From the NCBI RefSeq assembly GCF_041053055.1, contig NZ_CP163443.1, positions 4,943,001 through 5,007,000 on the forward strand: a DNA stretch of 64,000 nt, given 5' to 3'. The translations under genes and the position numbers were made by a program. The notes beneath the pieces are model-generated. The model did no database searches and was not told the DNA's origin. It worked only from the letters and a program-made list of their open reading frames with translations. Each line of letters opens with the position of its first letter. Within the stretch, counting starts at the first letter, position 1. This stretch comes from Streptomyces sp. R41. GTDB taxonomy: Bacteria; Actinomycetota; Actinomycetes; Streptomycetales; Streptomycetaceae. Positions 50,015 through 57,719 of this stretch are shown here, piece by piece.

Positions 50015-50835
50015 AGCCGCTCCATCTGCTGCTTGGCCAGGTCCATGATCTTCGACTTGGGGATCGGCTTGGTGTCGTAGATCCAGATCTCCATGGCAAT
50101 GTCACCGCGCCAGGCGTGCGCCTCGGCCTCGTACATCGGCAGATACCCGGCCTTCGTGTCGGCCTTGGTGTGGACATACGCCGTGCCGTCGCCCGTGCCG
50201 GGGATGTCCCAGCTGCGGGTGCCGCTCTCTTCGTTCGCCCAGTAGTGGCCGTCCTCGGCCGCGTCCGCGGCGGCGAGGTTCTCCTCCTGGCGGTACTGGG
50301 CGAGCCGGATCTCGACGCTGTACGTGCTGCCGACCCGCCAGCCGGTAACGGCCGCGCGCCGGAACTCGTCGCTGACCAGACCCCTGAAGGCACCGGCGGG
50401 CTTCGTGTACGACTCCGCGTACTCGCCGATGTCCATCCAGCCGTCGTCGCTCAGCCAGTCGGCCTCCCGCGTCCCCTTCGGCCGCTTGATCAGCAGCTTG
50501 CGCAGGTCGCCGTCGGTCTTCACCCGGCGGTCCTGCGCGGCCGACAGCGGCTCGGGGCCCGCGCCCTTGGCCTGCGCCACCACCGGCTGCGACAGCGACG
50601 GCAGCTTGGTGGGCTCGCGGTCGGCCTGGACGAGATAGCCGGCGCAGGTACCGGCGACGAGCCCGAGCACGGCGGCCGAGGCGATCATCAGGGTCGTACG
50701 GCCCCGCCGGCGCCTTGGCACATCCGGCGCGACCGACACGTCCGGCACAACCGGCACGTCCAGCGCTTCGGGCACTTCAGGTGCCTGGGGTCTTCCAGGT
50801 ACTTCGGGTACTTCCGGTGTTTCCGAGACTTCCAA
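50011..50835 (-). CDS. Membrane-anchored protein, paralogue 3 of 3
   Basis: About 274 aa: a cytosolic Pro/Glu/Val repeat region (ETPEVPEVPGRPQAPEVPEA), a membrane span (about 48-70) and an extracytoplasmic domain with DLRKLLIKRPKGTREADWL, as in paralogue 1. TTG 50835 is chosen because GGGGGGAC lies six bases upstream; the longer open frame would give an implausible N-terminus. It is the first gene of the three-gene operon and divergent from the DsrE-like gene. Confidence 0.75.
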   Translation of the reverse strand: MEVSETPEVPEVPGRPQAPEVPEALDVPVVPDVSVAPDVPRRRRGRTTLMIASAAVLGLVAGTCAGYLVQADREPTKLPSLSQPVVAQAKGAGPEPLSAAQDRRVKTDGDLRKLLIKRPKGTREADWLSDDGWMDIGEYAESYTKPAGAFRGLVSDEFRRAAVTGWRVGSTYSVEIRLAQYRQEENLAAADAAEDGHYWANEESGTRSWDIPGTGDGTAYVHTKADTKAGYLPMYEAEAHAWRGDIAMEIWIYDTKPIPKSKIMDLAKQQMERL

Positions 50836-50949
50836 GACGTCCCCCCACAGAACGTGAAGCGCGGATTCCGTATCCGCGCGCACAGGAGACCCATGGCCAC
50901 CGCATGGAGTTGCACGGGAGTTGATTACGATTCGGACTACCATTCGGGC

Positions 50950-51312
50950 ATGGCGAAGAAGCTCGTGATCAAGGTGACGGCGGGGGCCGATGCCCCGGAG
51001 CGCTGCTCACAGGCGTTCACCGTCGCGGCGGTGGCCGTGGCCAGTGGCGTCGACGTCTCCCTCTGGCTGACCGGCGAGTCCTCGTGGTTCGCGCTGCCGG
51101 GCCGCGCCGCCGAGTTCGAGCTTCCGCACGCGGCGCCGCTGCCGGACCTGATCGACTCGATCCTGGCCGCGGGGCGCATCACGCTCTGCACCCAGTGCGC
51201 GGCCCGGCGCGAGATCACGGAGAAGGACGTCCTGGAGGGCGTACGCATCGCGGGCGCGCAGGTCTTCGTGCAGGAGGCGATGGGGGACGAGACGCAGGCA
51301 CTCGTCTACTGA
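50950..51312 (+). CDS. DsrE/DsrF-like family protein
   Basis: A 120-aa single-domain DsrE-type protein (MAKKLVIKVTAGADAPERCSQAFTVAAVAVASGVDVSLWLTGESSWFAL). The family carries sulfur on a conserved Cys; TLCTQCAARREI offers a CxxC. The function is likely sulfur relay or peroxiredoxin-like. ATG 50950 fits the family. The last bases of the gene are part of a tandem repeat (51308-51367). Confidence 0.85.
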   Translation: MAKKLVIKVTAGADAPERCSQAFTVAAVAVASGVDVSLWLTGESSWFALPGRAAEFELPHAAPLPDLIDSILAAGRITLCTQCAARREITEKDVLEGVRIAGAQVFVQEAMGDETQALVY

Positions 51313-51367
51313 GTCGCCCGGCCGCTCGTCACTGAGTCGCCCGGCCGCTCGCCTGCTGAGTCGCCTG
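51308..51367. repeat. Tandem 23-bp repeat over two gene ends
   Basis: ACTGAGTCGCCCGGCCGCTC followed by GTC or GCC starts at 51308 and 51331, with a third partial copy (GCTGAGTCGCC) at about 51355. It holds the stop codon of the DsrE-like gene and the C-terminal codons of the VOC gene (TQQASGRATQ), so both ends were shaped by the expansion. Confidence 0.8.
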
Positions 51368-51775
51368 ACGCGTGTGACGCCTCAGACGCTTCGGATGCTT
51401 CTCATGCGTGTGCACCCAGAGGCAGAAGGGGTGCCCCGCCGGGTCGAAGAAGACCCGTACGTGCTCCTGGGGCTGGTACTCGGCGAGCCTGGCCCCCTCG
51501 GAGAGGGCACGGGCCGTCTCCGCGGCCAGATCGTCGACCTCGATGTCGAGGTGCAGCATCATCCGCTGGTCGTCGGGGCCCGCGGGCCACACGGGCGGCG
51601 TGTAGAGCCGCTCGGTCTCGAAGGCGAGCGCGGTGCCGCCGTACGGCGGGCCGATGAGCACCCAGTCCGGCTCCTCCGCGCGCACCACATACCCGAGGAG
51701 CCGCCTGTAGAAGTCGGCCAGGGCATGCGCGTCAGGCGCGTCGAACACCACGGTGGACAATCTCGTACGCGACAT
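51329..51775 (-). CDS. VOC family protein
   Basis: A 148-aa glyoxalase/bleomycin-resistance-like protein: STVVFDAPDAHALADFYRRLLGYVV ... DDQRMMLHLDIEVDDL ... FFDPAGHPFCLWVHTHEKH. The substrate is unknown. ATG 51775 fits the family start. The C-terminal extension is encoded by a tandem repeat. Convergent with the DsrE-like gene. Confidence 0.88.
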   Translation of the reverse strand: MSRTRLSTVVFDAPDAHALADFYRRLLGYVVRAEEPDWVLIGPPYGGTALAFETERLYTPPVWPAGPDDQRMMLHLDIEVDDLAAETARALSEGARLAEYQPQEHVRVFFDPAGHPFCLWVHTHEKHPKRLRRHTRQATQQASGRATQ

Positions 51776-51825
51776 ATGCGCCTTTCTACCGCCGCCCCCA
51801 TGCCGTCGACTGCCGCCGCTGCCGT

Positions 51826-52086
51826 CTACTGCCGCCGCTTCTTGCCGTCCAGCTCGTCCCACCACTCATCGGACTTGGGGTCACCGGACGGGTCGTCCCA
51901 CCACCGGTCCTCCGGCCCGCGCCGATTGGCCACCATCGCGGCCAGCGGCGGAATCACCATGGCCACCACACACATCCCGACGGCCACAGGAATCGACCAG
52001 AGCCGCACCACTCCCCAGGCCAGGACGAAGAGCCCGATGCACGTCCCCATCATGGCGAAATAGACGTGACGCCGTCGTGCGTACAT
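51826..52086 (-). CDS. DUF3099 small membrane protein
   Basis: An 86-aa protein with two membrane spans (about 7-25 and 30-48) and a cytosolic acidic, Trp-rich tail (DRWWDDPSGDPKSDEWWDEL), the DUF3099 pattern. The function is unknown. ATG 52086 begins at MYARRRHVYF, where the family starts; the frame upstream is open but unrelated. Confidence 0.88.
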   Translation of the reverse strand: MYARRRHVYFAMMGTCIGLFVLAWGVVRLWSIPVAVGMCVVAMVIPPLAAMVANRRGPEDRWWDDPSGDPKSDEWWDELDGKKRRQ

Positions 52087-52206
52087 ACACCCAGCGTAGG
52101 CCCGCGAAAGCCGTAGGCGCACGAGCGAGAGCCTGTCGGCGCACGGGCGGGATAGGTCCATCGGCCCATGCGCGGGAAAGGTCATCTGCCCGCGCGTGGG
52201 CAAGCC

Positions 52207-52260
52207 GAAGGGCCGCACCCCGATCCGGTAAGCGTCCAACCCCCGGGGGTGCGGCCCTTC
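52207..52260 (-). terminator. Terminator after the DUF1416 gene
   Basis: GAAGGGCCGCACCCC (52207-52221) pairs perfectly with GGGGTGCGGCCCTTC (52246-52260). It ends the sulfurtransferase-DUF1416 operon. Confidence 0.8.
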
Positions 52261-52301
52261 AGCCGTTCAGGTGACTGCCGTCAGGGACGGCGGTCCGTCG
52301 T

Positions 52302-52589
52302 TCAGACGGCGATCGCGACCTCGGCGAGGCCACCCGTCTGGGCGACGACCGTGCGGTCGGCGGTGCCGCCGGGCACCAGGGCCCGCACGGTCCACGTGCC
52401 CTCGGCCGCGTAGAAGCGGAACTGTCCGGTGGCCGAGGTCGGGACCTCGGCGGTGAACTCGCCGGTCGAGTCCAGGAGGCGGACGTAACCCGTGACCGGC
52501 TCGCCGTCGCGGGTCACCTGGCCCTGGATCGTGGTCTCACCGGGCTTGATCGTCGAGGCGTCGGGGCCGCCGGCCTTCGCTCCACACAT
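52302..52589 (-). CDS. DUF1416 protein linked to the sulfurtransferase
   Basis: A 95-aa protein with a transthyretin-like beta sandwich pattern (QGQVTRDGEPVTGYVRLLDSTGEFTAEVPTSATGQFRFYAAEGTWTVRALVPGG). DUF1416 genes regularly follow the rhodanese-type sulfurtransferase in actinobacteria, as here 30 bases downstream. MCGAKAG near the start holds a conserved Cys that may accept sulfur. The function is unproven. Confidence 0.9.
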   Translation of the reverse strand: MCGAKAGGPDASTIKPGETTIQGQVTRDGEPVTGYVRLLDSTGEFTAEVPTSATGQFRFYAAEGTWTVRALVPGGTADRTVVAQTGGLAEVAIAV

Positions 52590-52619
52590 ATTTCGATTCC
52601 GTCCTTCAGGCCTTGAGGG

Positions 52620-53465
52620 TTACTTGTTGGCGCCGAGCTCGATCGGGACGCCGACCAGGGAGCCGTACTCGGTCCAGGAGCCGTCGTAGTTCTTGACGTT
52701 CTCCACACCGAGCAGCTCGTGCAGCACGAACCAGGTGAGCGCGGAACGCTCACCGATACGGCAGTACGCGATGGTGTCCGTGGCGAGGTCGACCTGCTCC
52801 TCGGCGTAGAGCTCCTTGAGCTCGTCGTCCGACTTGAAGGTGCCGTCGTCGTTGGCGTTCTTCGACCACGGGATGTTGCGGGCGGTCGGGACGTGGCCCG
52901 GACGCTGCGACTGCTCCTGCGGCAGGTGGGCCGGGGCGAGCAACTTGCCGCTGAACTCGTCGGGCGAACGCACGTCGACCAGGTTCTGCGAGCCGATCGC
53001 GGCGACGACGTCGTCACGGAAGGCGCGGATCGCCGTGTTCTGGGCCTTGGCCTTGTACGCGGTGGCGGCACGGTCGGGCACCTGCGAGCCGTCGACCAGG
53101 TCGCGGGAGTCGAGCTCCCACTTCTTGCGGCCGCCGTCGAGGAGCTTCACGTTCTCGTGGCCGTAGAGCTTGAAGTACCAGTAGGCGTACGAGGCGAACC
53201 AGTTGTTGTTGCCGCCGTAGAGGACGACGAGGGTGTCGTTGCCGATGCCCTTCGACGAGAGGAGCTTCTCGAAGCCCTCCTGGTCGATGAAGTCACGGCG
53301 GACCGGGTCCTGGAGGTCCTTGGTCCAGTCGATCCGGATGGCGTTCTTGATGTGGTTCTTCTCGTACGCGGACGTGTCCTCGTCGACCTCGACGATGGCC
53401 ACGCTCGGGTCGTCCAGGTGGTCCTGGACCCAGTCGGCGTCTACCAGGACGTCGCTGCGGCTCAT
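52620..53465 (-). CDS. Thiosulfate sulfurtransferase (rhodanese)
   Basis: A 281-aa tandem rhodanese: the N-terminal domain is catalytically silent and the C-terminal one has the active-site loop YCRIGERS with Cys235. It moves sulfane sulfur from thiosulfate to cyanide or thiols. The call is close to the CysA/SseA-type enzymes of actinobacteria. ATG 53465 follows GGAGGAG. A leader peptide with two Cys codons is encoded 146 bases upstream, so expression probably responds to cysteine or sulfur supply. Confidence 0.93.
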   Translation of the reverse strand: MSRSDVLVDADWVQDHLDDPSVAIVEVDEDTSAYEKNHIKNAIRIDWTKDLQDPVRRDFIDQEGFEKLLSSKGIGNDTLVVLYGGNNNWFASYAYWYFKLYGHENVKLLDGGRKKWELDSRDLVDGSQVPDRAATAYKAKAQNTAIRAFRDDVVAAIGSQNLVDVRSPDEFSGKLLAPAHLPQEQSQRPGHVPTARNIPWSKNANDDGTFKSDDELKELYAEEQVDLATDTIAYCRIGERSALTWFVLHELLGVENVKNYDGSWTEYGSLVGVPIELGANK

Positions 53466-53588
53466 GCTCGTTCTCCTCCGGGGCAGTTGCGGCGGGGCGG
53501 TGCGTCAGTGAGGGGTGCGCGGTCATGCCGGTAAACGGCTGCGTGGCGCAAGGGTGGCCCCGACAAGAGAGGTCCAGGGGCCCGGCTC

Positions 53589-53610
53589 GCGGAAGTACGA
53601 ACGCTTCCGC
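53589..53610 (-). promoter_or_regulatory. Hairpin directly after the leader peptide stop
   Basis: GCGGAAG (53589-53595) and CTTCCGC (53604-53610) form a 7-bp stem that begins at the very base after the leader peptide stop codon. A ribosome halted on the leader would interfere with it, as expected for attenuation. Confidence 0.6.
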
Positions 53611-53691
53611 TCAGAAGGTGCGACAGAGCATGGCGGCGACGCGGCACAGGTCTACTGCCCGCCGCTTCGTGAGATCCGCCTGTCGCTTCAT
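53611..53691 (-). CDS. Cysteine-containing leader peptide upstream of the sulfurtransferase
   Basis: A 26-aa frame reads MKRQADLTKRRAVDL then CRVAAMLCRTF. The RR-x-VDL-x-RV pattern with Cys near the end resembles leader peptides found before sulfur and cysteine genes in Streptomyces. ATG 53691 is seven bases after TACGAT with GTGACA 18 bases further upstream, so it should be translated from a leaderless transcript. A small hairpin follows its stop. It probably acts in cis by ribosome stalling at Cys codons. Confidence 0.75.
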   Translation of the reverse strand: MKRQADLTKRRAVDLCRVAAMLCRTF

Positions 53692-53698
53692 GCGTCCG

Positions 53699-53728
53699 AT
53701 CGTAGGGACGGACAGGCGGGCATGTCAC
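53699..53728 (-). promoter_or_regulatory. Promoter of the leader peptide-sulfurtransferase operon
   Basis: On the minus strand GTGACA (53728-53723), 18 bases and TACGAT (53704-53699) fit a housekeeping promoter; transcription would start at or next to the leader ATG. Confidence 0.65.
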
Positions 53729-53915
53729 CGGTGTGTCGGATATTGAGACGCGATCGTCCGTGATGTGGGATGCGGTGACCATCGAGGCCGCGCCCGCCCG
53801 GTTTCCGGGCCCCTGTTTCCGTCGTCACGCCGACAGCGCATCTGCGGTACGGACGAGGCCGTCTCGCTCTTCGGACAACCGGCCGCCCTCCACGTGCCCC
53901 TGCCCGTGCCGAGGC

Positions 53916-54659
53916 CTACCCGACCAGCTTGACGTCCGAACCCTTCACCGAGATGTCGACGCCGCTCTTCGCCGCCTCGACCTTGTCGAGCTGGATACCG
54001 CCGGGCAGTTCGTCGATCTTCTGCTCGAAGTCGGTGATCGCGCGGATCCGGCCCTCGGCGAGCTCGACGCCCAGCTTGGGCAGGGAGTCGGCGTGCACCT
54101 TCACCGTGTCGCCCGAGACGCTGACGGAGCTGAGCACGGAGACCGGCTGGGGCAGCTTGGTGCCCAAGACGGTGGCCTCGACCGTGACCTTGATCTTGCC
54201 GTTGCCGCCGTCGGAGAGGCCGATGACCCGGGCGGTGACGCCGGAGGCGACCTGAGTGGGCTCGGCCTTGGCGGCCTTGAGCAGCTCGGCGTACGAGATG
54301 GACGCGGTGCCGACGGCACTGTTCGCGGTGGCGGAGCTGTAGTCGCCGTTGAAGACGACGCCGTGCATCTCGGCGCTGAGGTCGTCGATGCGGATCGTGG
54401 AGGCGGCGGCGCTCGTGCCGCCCGTCGAGGCCTCGTAGTTCTTGATGCCGATCTTCACGTCGTCGAGTTCGCCGCCGGCGACCTGGGTGAGGAAGGGGAA
54501 GCCCTCGATGGACACGTCGGGGGTGCTGGCCAGGCCCTCGGTGCTCTTGATCCGGTCCGCCGCCTTGTCCTCCGCGAACCCGACCGCCACCCGGTCCGCG
54601 ATCACGAACAGGCCGCCCAGGATGACGGCGACGATCAGGATTATTCGCAGTGCGCGCAT
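53916..54659 (-). CDS. DUF2993 (LmeA-like) exported protein
   Basis: A 247-aa protein with an N-terminal membrane segment (RALRIILIVAVILGGLFVIADRVAV) and a DUF2993 domain: VSIEGFPFLTQVAGGELDDVKI is the family signature. The mycobacterial relative LmeA helps mannan elongation in the periplasm; in Streptomyces the role is unknown. ATG 54659 is taken for the membrane segment. A perfect 15-bp hairpin lies upstream. Confidence 0.85.
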   Translation of the reverse strand: MRALRIILIVAVILGGLFVIADRVAVGFAEDKAADRIKSTEGLASTPDVSIEGFPFLTQVAGGELDDVKIGIKNYEASTGGTSAAASTIRIDDLSAEMHGVVFNGDYSSATANSAVGTASISYAELLKAAKAEPTQVASGVTARVIGLSDGGNGKIKVTVEATVLGTKLPQPVSVLSSVSVSGDTVKVHADSLPKLGVELAEGRIRAITDFEQKIDELPGGIQLDKVEAAKSGVDISVKGSDVKLVG

Positions 54660-54727
54660 GCTCGGTGTTTCCCCCACCTCGGCAGACCCGGTCTCAACGA
54701 CCGAGTGGCCGTCGATCGCGAGCCTAA

Positions 54728-54762
54728 CCCCGAAGGGCCCCCACATTGGGGGCCCTTCGGGG
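54728..54762. terminator. Strong hairpin upstream of the DUF2993 gene
   Basis: CCCCGAAGGGCCCCC (54728-54742), ACATT and GGGGGCCCTTCGGGG (54748-54762) form a perfect 15-bp stem. It probably ends transcription coming from the membrane protein gene at 54982-56274. Confidence 0.85.
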
Positions 54763-54794
54763 TGCTTGTCGATCAGCTGTGACGAACCGCGCGG

Positions 54795-54985
54795 CTAGGG
54801 CCTGTCCGGCGGATCATGTCGGAGACGCGGGGCCTGGCACGCACATCTGCGGCGTTGTCGTCGGTTGCCGACGCTCCGCGTCGACGCCCTCCTCCGCCTT
54901 GCAGCTGCACGCACCAGACCCCGCTCACCTGCGATTATCAGGCGCCGCAGCTCCCCTCCGGCCTGATCCGCCGGACAGGCCCTAG
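54795..54985. mobile_element. MITE-like element with 22-bp terminal inverted repeats
   Basis: The left end CTAGGGCCTGTCCGGCGG... (54795-54816) and the right end ...CCGCCGGACAGGCCCTAG (54964-54985) are exact reverse complements over 22 bp. The 191-bp element has no coding capacity. The outer CTAG on each side may be a target duplication, as with IS5-type elements. The stop codon TAG of the gene to the right is part of the element's CTAG, so that protein ends at the insertion point. Confidence 0.85.
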
Positions 54986-56274
54986 CCCAGCGCGCGGCCC
55001 AGCAGGTACACCGCCGGGGCCGCGGCGGCCAGCGGAAGGGCCACACCCGCGGTGAAGTGGACGAAACGCGACGGGTAGTCGTAGCTCGCGACCCGGTGGC
55101 CGATCAGCGCGCAGACGCCCGCGGCGAGGCCGAGGAAGGCGCCCCGCGAGCCCAGGTCGGTCATCCCGCCCACCGCGACACCGGCGCCCGCGGCGGCCAG
55201 CAGCGCGACCACCACGGAGGCCGTCGTGGGCAGCGGCAGCGCACGGGCGAGGATCGCCACGGCGACGGCGGCCGCGCCCACCGTGACGGCGTCCGGCTCC
55301 GCGGCGAGGTGCCCGGCCGCGACGATCGCCAGTGCCGCCGAGGCGACGGTCGCCATCAGGCCGTACATCCGGGTGTCCGGGTCGGCGTGGCTGCGCAGCT
55401 GCAGAACGAGGGTGAGCAGCACCCACACGCCGAGAGTGCCGAGGATCGCGGCGGGCGCGTTCTCCCGGCCGGTCACGAGCAGCGCCACGTCCGCGGTCAC
55501 CGCGCCCAGGAACGCCAGCGCGATGCCCTGCCGGGCCGGCCACATCCCGTTCAGCCGGAACCATCCCGCCGCCGTGACGGCCTGCAGCAGCACGAGGGGT
55601 ACAACGAGCGCGAACTCCCCGATGGCCGCCGCACCGGACAGCAGCAGCCCCAGCCCCGCCGTGAGCACGGCCGGCCGCATCCCGGGCTCAATGATCGGCG
55701 ACCGCCCTTCGGCCCGGGCACGCTGGGCGTCGGTGACGCGCGGGTTGCCGGTGATGGTGGGGGGGCCGTAGTCGGGGGTGACCTGTGAGTCGGGCGCGAC
55801 ATGGGGAGCGGGCGCTTGATGGGGCGCTGGAGCGCCCGTGCCGTACCCGCTCCCGCTTTGGGCACTCGTCCCTCCCCCGGTGTCCGAAGGACCTTGGGGG
55901 ACCCCCATGTCGGACGGGTGGGCAAAGCCACCCACGCCGGGCGCCGTGTAGGCAGAGGGCTCGTACGGGGGCGTCCACTCGGGCGCCGGCGCCTCCGGCG
56001 GGAGAGGCTGGCCGACGGTGCCGTAGGGAGACGGCTCGGCATACCCCTGCGGAGGCAGATACGCCGTGTCCGCCGCGGAAACCGGCGCCTGCGCCTGCGT
56101 CTCCCAGGTCTGCCCCTCCCACTGCTGCGTGTACTGCTGCCACTCGGGCTGCGGCGCGGCCTGCGGAGGCTGCTGGTGCTGCTGGTGCTGCTGGTGCTGC
56201 TGATACGGGTCGTACCCCTCGTACGGCGGCTCGTACGGGGGCTCATACGGCTGGTTGCTCATCGTTTCGCTCAC
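54982..56274 (-). CDS. Multi-pass membrane protein with Pro/Gln-rich N-terminus
   Basis: A 430-aa protein. The first 190 residues are a disordered cytosolic region rich in Pro, Gln and Tyr (QHQQHQQHQQ), and the rest has about ten hydrophobic segments (GLGLLLSGAAAIGEFALVVPLVLL onward). I do not recognise the family. Its stop codon lies in the end of the MITE-like element, so a short C-terminal piece may have been lost. Its start overlaps the MoaD/ThiS gene by 4 bases. Confidence 0.8.
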   Translation of the reverse strand: MSETMSNQPYEPPYEPPYEGYDPYQQHQQHQQHQQPPQAAPQPEWQQYTQQWEGQTWETQAQAPVSAADTAYLPPQGYAEPSPYGTVGQPLPPEAPAPEWTPPYEPSAYTAPGVGGFAHPSDMGVPQGPSDTGGGTSAQSGSGYGTGAPAPHQAPAPHVAPDSQVTPDYGPPTITGNPRVTDAQRARAEGRSPIIEPGMRPAVLTAGLGLLLSGAAAIGEFALVVPLVLLQAVTAAGWFRLNGMWPARQGIALAFLGAVTADVALLVTGRENAPAAILGTLGVWVLLTLVLQLRSHADPDTRMYGLMATVASAALAIVAAGHLAAEPDAVTVGAAAVAVAILARALPLPTTASVVVALLAAAGAGVAVGGMTDLGSRGAFLGLAAGVCALIGHRVASYDYPSRFVHFTAGVALPLAAAAPAVYLLGRALG

Positions 56275-56525
56275 CCTCCTGCGAACGGCGGGAGCACCTC
56301 GACCGTGCCGCCCTCGGCCAGCCGTACCGTCTCATGCCCGCGGGTCCCCACGGGGTCACCGTCGATGAGGAACGAGCATCGCCGCAGGACGCGGACCAGT
56401 TCGCCGGGGTGTCGCTCGCGCGCCGCGTCGAGCGCCTCGGCGAGCGTGCTCGCGTCGTACGGCTCCTCGGCTACGCCGGCCGCGGCCTTGGCGGCGGCCC
56501 AGTAACGCACCGTGCCCTTTGCCAT
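56271..56525 (-). CDS. MoaD/ThiS-family sulfur carrier protein
   Basis: An 84-aa ubiquitin-like sulfur carrier: KGTVRYWAAAKAAAGVAEEPYDASTLAEAL and the end EVLPPFAGG with the C-terminal Gly-Gly that is adenylated and thiocarboxylated. It probably works in molybdopterin or another sulfur-transfer route; no MoaE or ThiG is nearby. ATG 56525 fits the family. It overlaps the following membrane protein gene, so they are translated together. Confidence 0.88.
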   Translation of the reverse strand: MAKGTVRYWAAAKAAAGVAEEPYDASTLAEALDAARERHPGELVRVLRRCSFLIDGDPVGTRGHETVRLAEGGTVEVLPPFAGG

Positions 56526-56538
56526 CTCGTTCCTCAAT

Positions 56539-56606
56539 CAGTGGATACGTGATCCCAGTGGATCGCCTGCATCGGTGGATCGCGTACATCAGTGGATCCT
56601 GTGAAC
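56539..56606. repeat. Four tandem 17-bp repeats
   Basis: CAGTGGATACGTGATCC (56539), CAGTGGATCGCCTGCAT (56556), CGGTGGATCGCGTACAT (56573) and CAGTGGATCCTGTGAAC (56590) share C(A/G)GTGGAT and an exact 17-bp period. They fill the gap between the alpha/beta hydrolase and the MoaD/ThiS gene. Confidence 0.8.
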
Positions 56607-56615
56607 CCCGCCAGG

Positions 56616-57467
56616 CTAGCCCGCGTGCGCGGCGATCCAGTCCCCGATTCGGGCGAGCAGCTCGTCGTCGGCCGCGTTCTCGGCGTGGCCCATCCCGTGC
56701 TCCAGCCACAGCTCGGCGTGGTCCCCGGAGGCCTCGGCCAGCATCCGCGGGTGGTCCACCGGGAAATAGCCGTCCTGGTCGCCGTGGACGATCAGCAGCG
56801 GGGTGGGTGCGATGAGGGGGACCGACTCGACGGGAGAGGCGGGGACCGGGTCCCACTCGCGGTGGTGGATCCGCGTACGCAGCCCGTAGCGGCCCACGGC
56901 CCGCCCCACCGGCCGGGTTACCAGCCAGTGCACACGCCGCATAGGGGCCGTGCCCCGGTAATACCAACGGGCCGGTGCGCTCACCGAAACCACCGCGTCC
57001 GCATGCGCTTCCGTGCGCCCCTCGTGCTCCGAACCGGCCGCCGGGTGCAGCGCCGCGTGCCGCAGCACCACCGAGCCGCCCATCGAGAACCCGACGGTCG
57101 CGACCCGCGCGTGCCCCAGCTCCCGCGCCCACGCCACCGCGGCCGCCAGGTCGTGCACCTCCCGGTCGCCGACCGTGGAGCGGCCGCCGGAGGCCCCGTG
57201 ACCACGGAAGGAGAAGGTGACCACCGCCGCGTTCCGCCCGAGGACACCCGCCGCGCGGCGCACGTGCGGGCGGTCCAGATCGCCCGTGAAACCGTGCGCG
57301 ACGACGATCGCGAGGTCACCAGAAGGCCGCGTTCCAGGGTCGTACGCCGCATCGATCGTCACCCCGTCGACCGTGCGCAGAAACCTCCGCAAAGGGGTGC
57401 GCGGTGCTGTCTCAAGGTGTGGACTATTGGAAGATCGCGTCACTTGACCTGCCGGACCTGAGCTCAT
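56616..57467 (-). CDS. Alpha/beta hydrolase
   Basis: A 283-aa serine hydrolase: VVAHGFTGDLDRP (oxyanion region), nucleophile elbow VGFSMGGS with the Ser, acid VHGDQDGYFPVDHP, and the His in HGMGHAENAAD. The catalytic triad is complete. Substrate unknown; thioesterase or ester hydrolysis is likely. ATG 57467 begins MSSGPAGQVTRS. It is divergent from glnR, and its start codon lies within a few bases of the presumed glnR promoter. Confidence 0.9.
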   Translation of the reverse strand: MSSGPAGQVTRSSNSPHLETAPRTPLRRFLRTVDGVTIDAAYDPGTRPSGDLAIVVAHGFTGDLDRPHVRRAAGVLGRNAAVVTFSFRGHGASGGRSTVGDREVHDLAAAVAWARELGHARVATVGFSMGGSVVLRHAALHPAAGSEHEGRTEAHADAVVSVSAPARWYYRGTAPMRRVHWLVTRPVGRAVGRYGLRTRIHHREWDPVPASPVESVPLIAPTPLLIVHGDQDGYFPVDHPRMLAEASGDHAELWLEHGMGHAENAADDELLARIGDWIAAHAG

Positions 57468-57473
57468 GTGGGC

Positions 57474-57719
57474 TATTCTGCTGGGCAGAGGACTCGGGCA
57501 GCGTAGCCCCCGGGTCCTTTTGTGCTTTCGGAAGCGTTGTATACGAAGCGGGAAACCGCAGGTGTACGGGGCCTCGGACGCATCGCGGATCCCAGGGGCG
57601 CGGGAGCCGCACGTACAAAGCAGTGCCGCAAACGTCCTCGCAGGGACCGAGGAGGAACCAGACGTTATGGGCGAGCGAACCGTGCACGAACGTATGACGA
57701 CCCAGGCAGGTGGGGCGCG
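57474..57719 (+). promoter_or_regulatory. glnR promoter and structured leader
   Basis: TATTCT (57474-57479) can serve as a -10, giving a leader of about 235 bases. Immediately downstream GGACTCGGG (57490-57498) and CCCGGGTCC (57509-57517) form a stem with one T-G pair, followed by TTTTG, the form of an intrinsic terminator. Further small stems (GCTTTCGGAAGC; GCGGGAAACCGC) follow. No small gene is evident in the leader. Confidence 0.55.
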
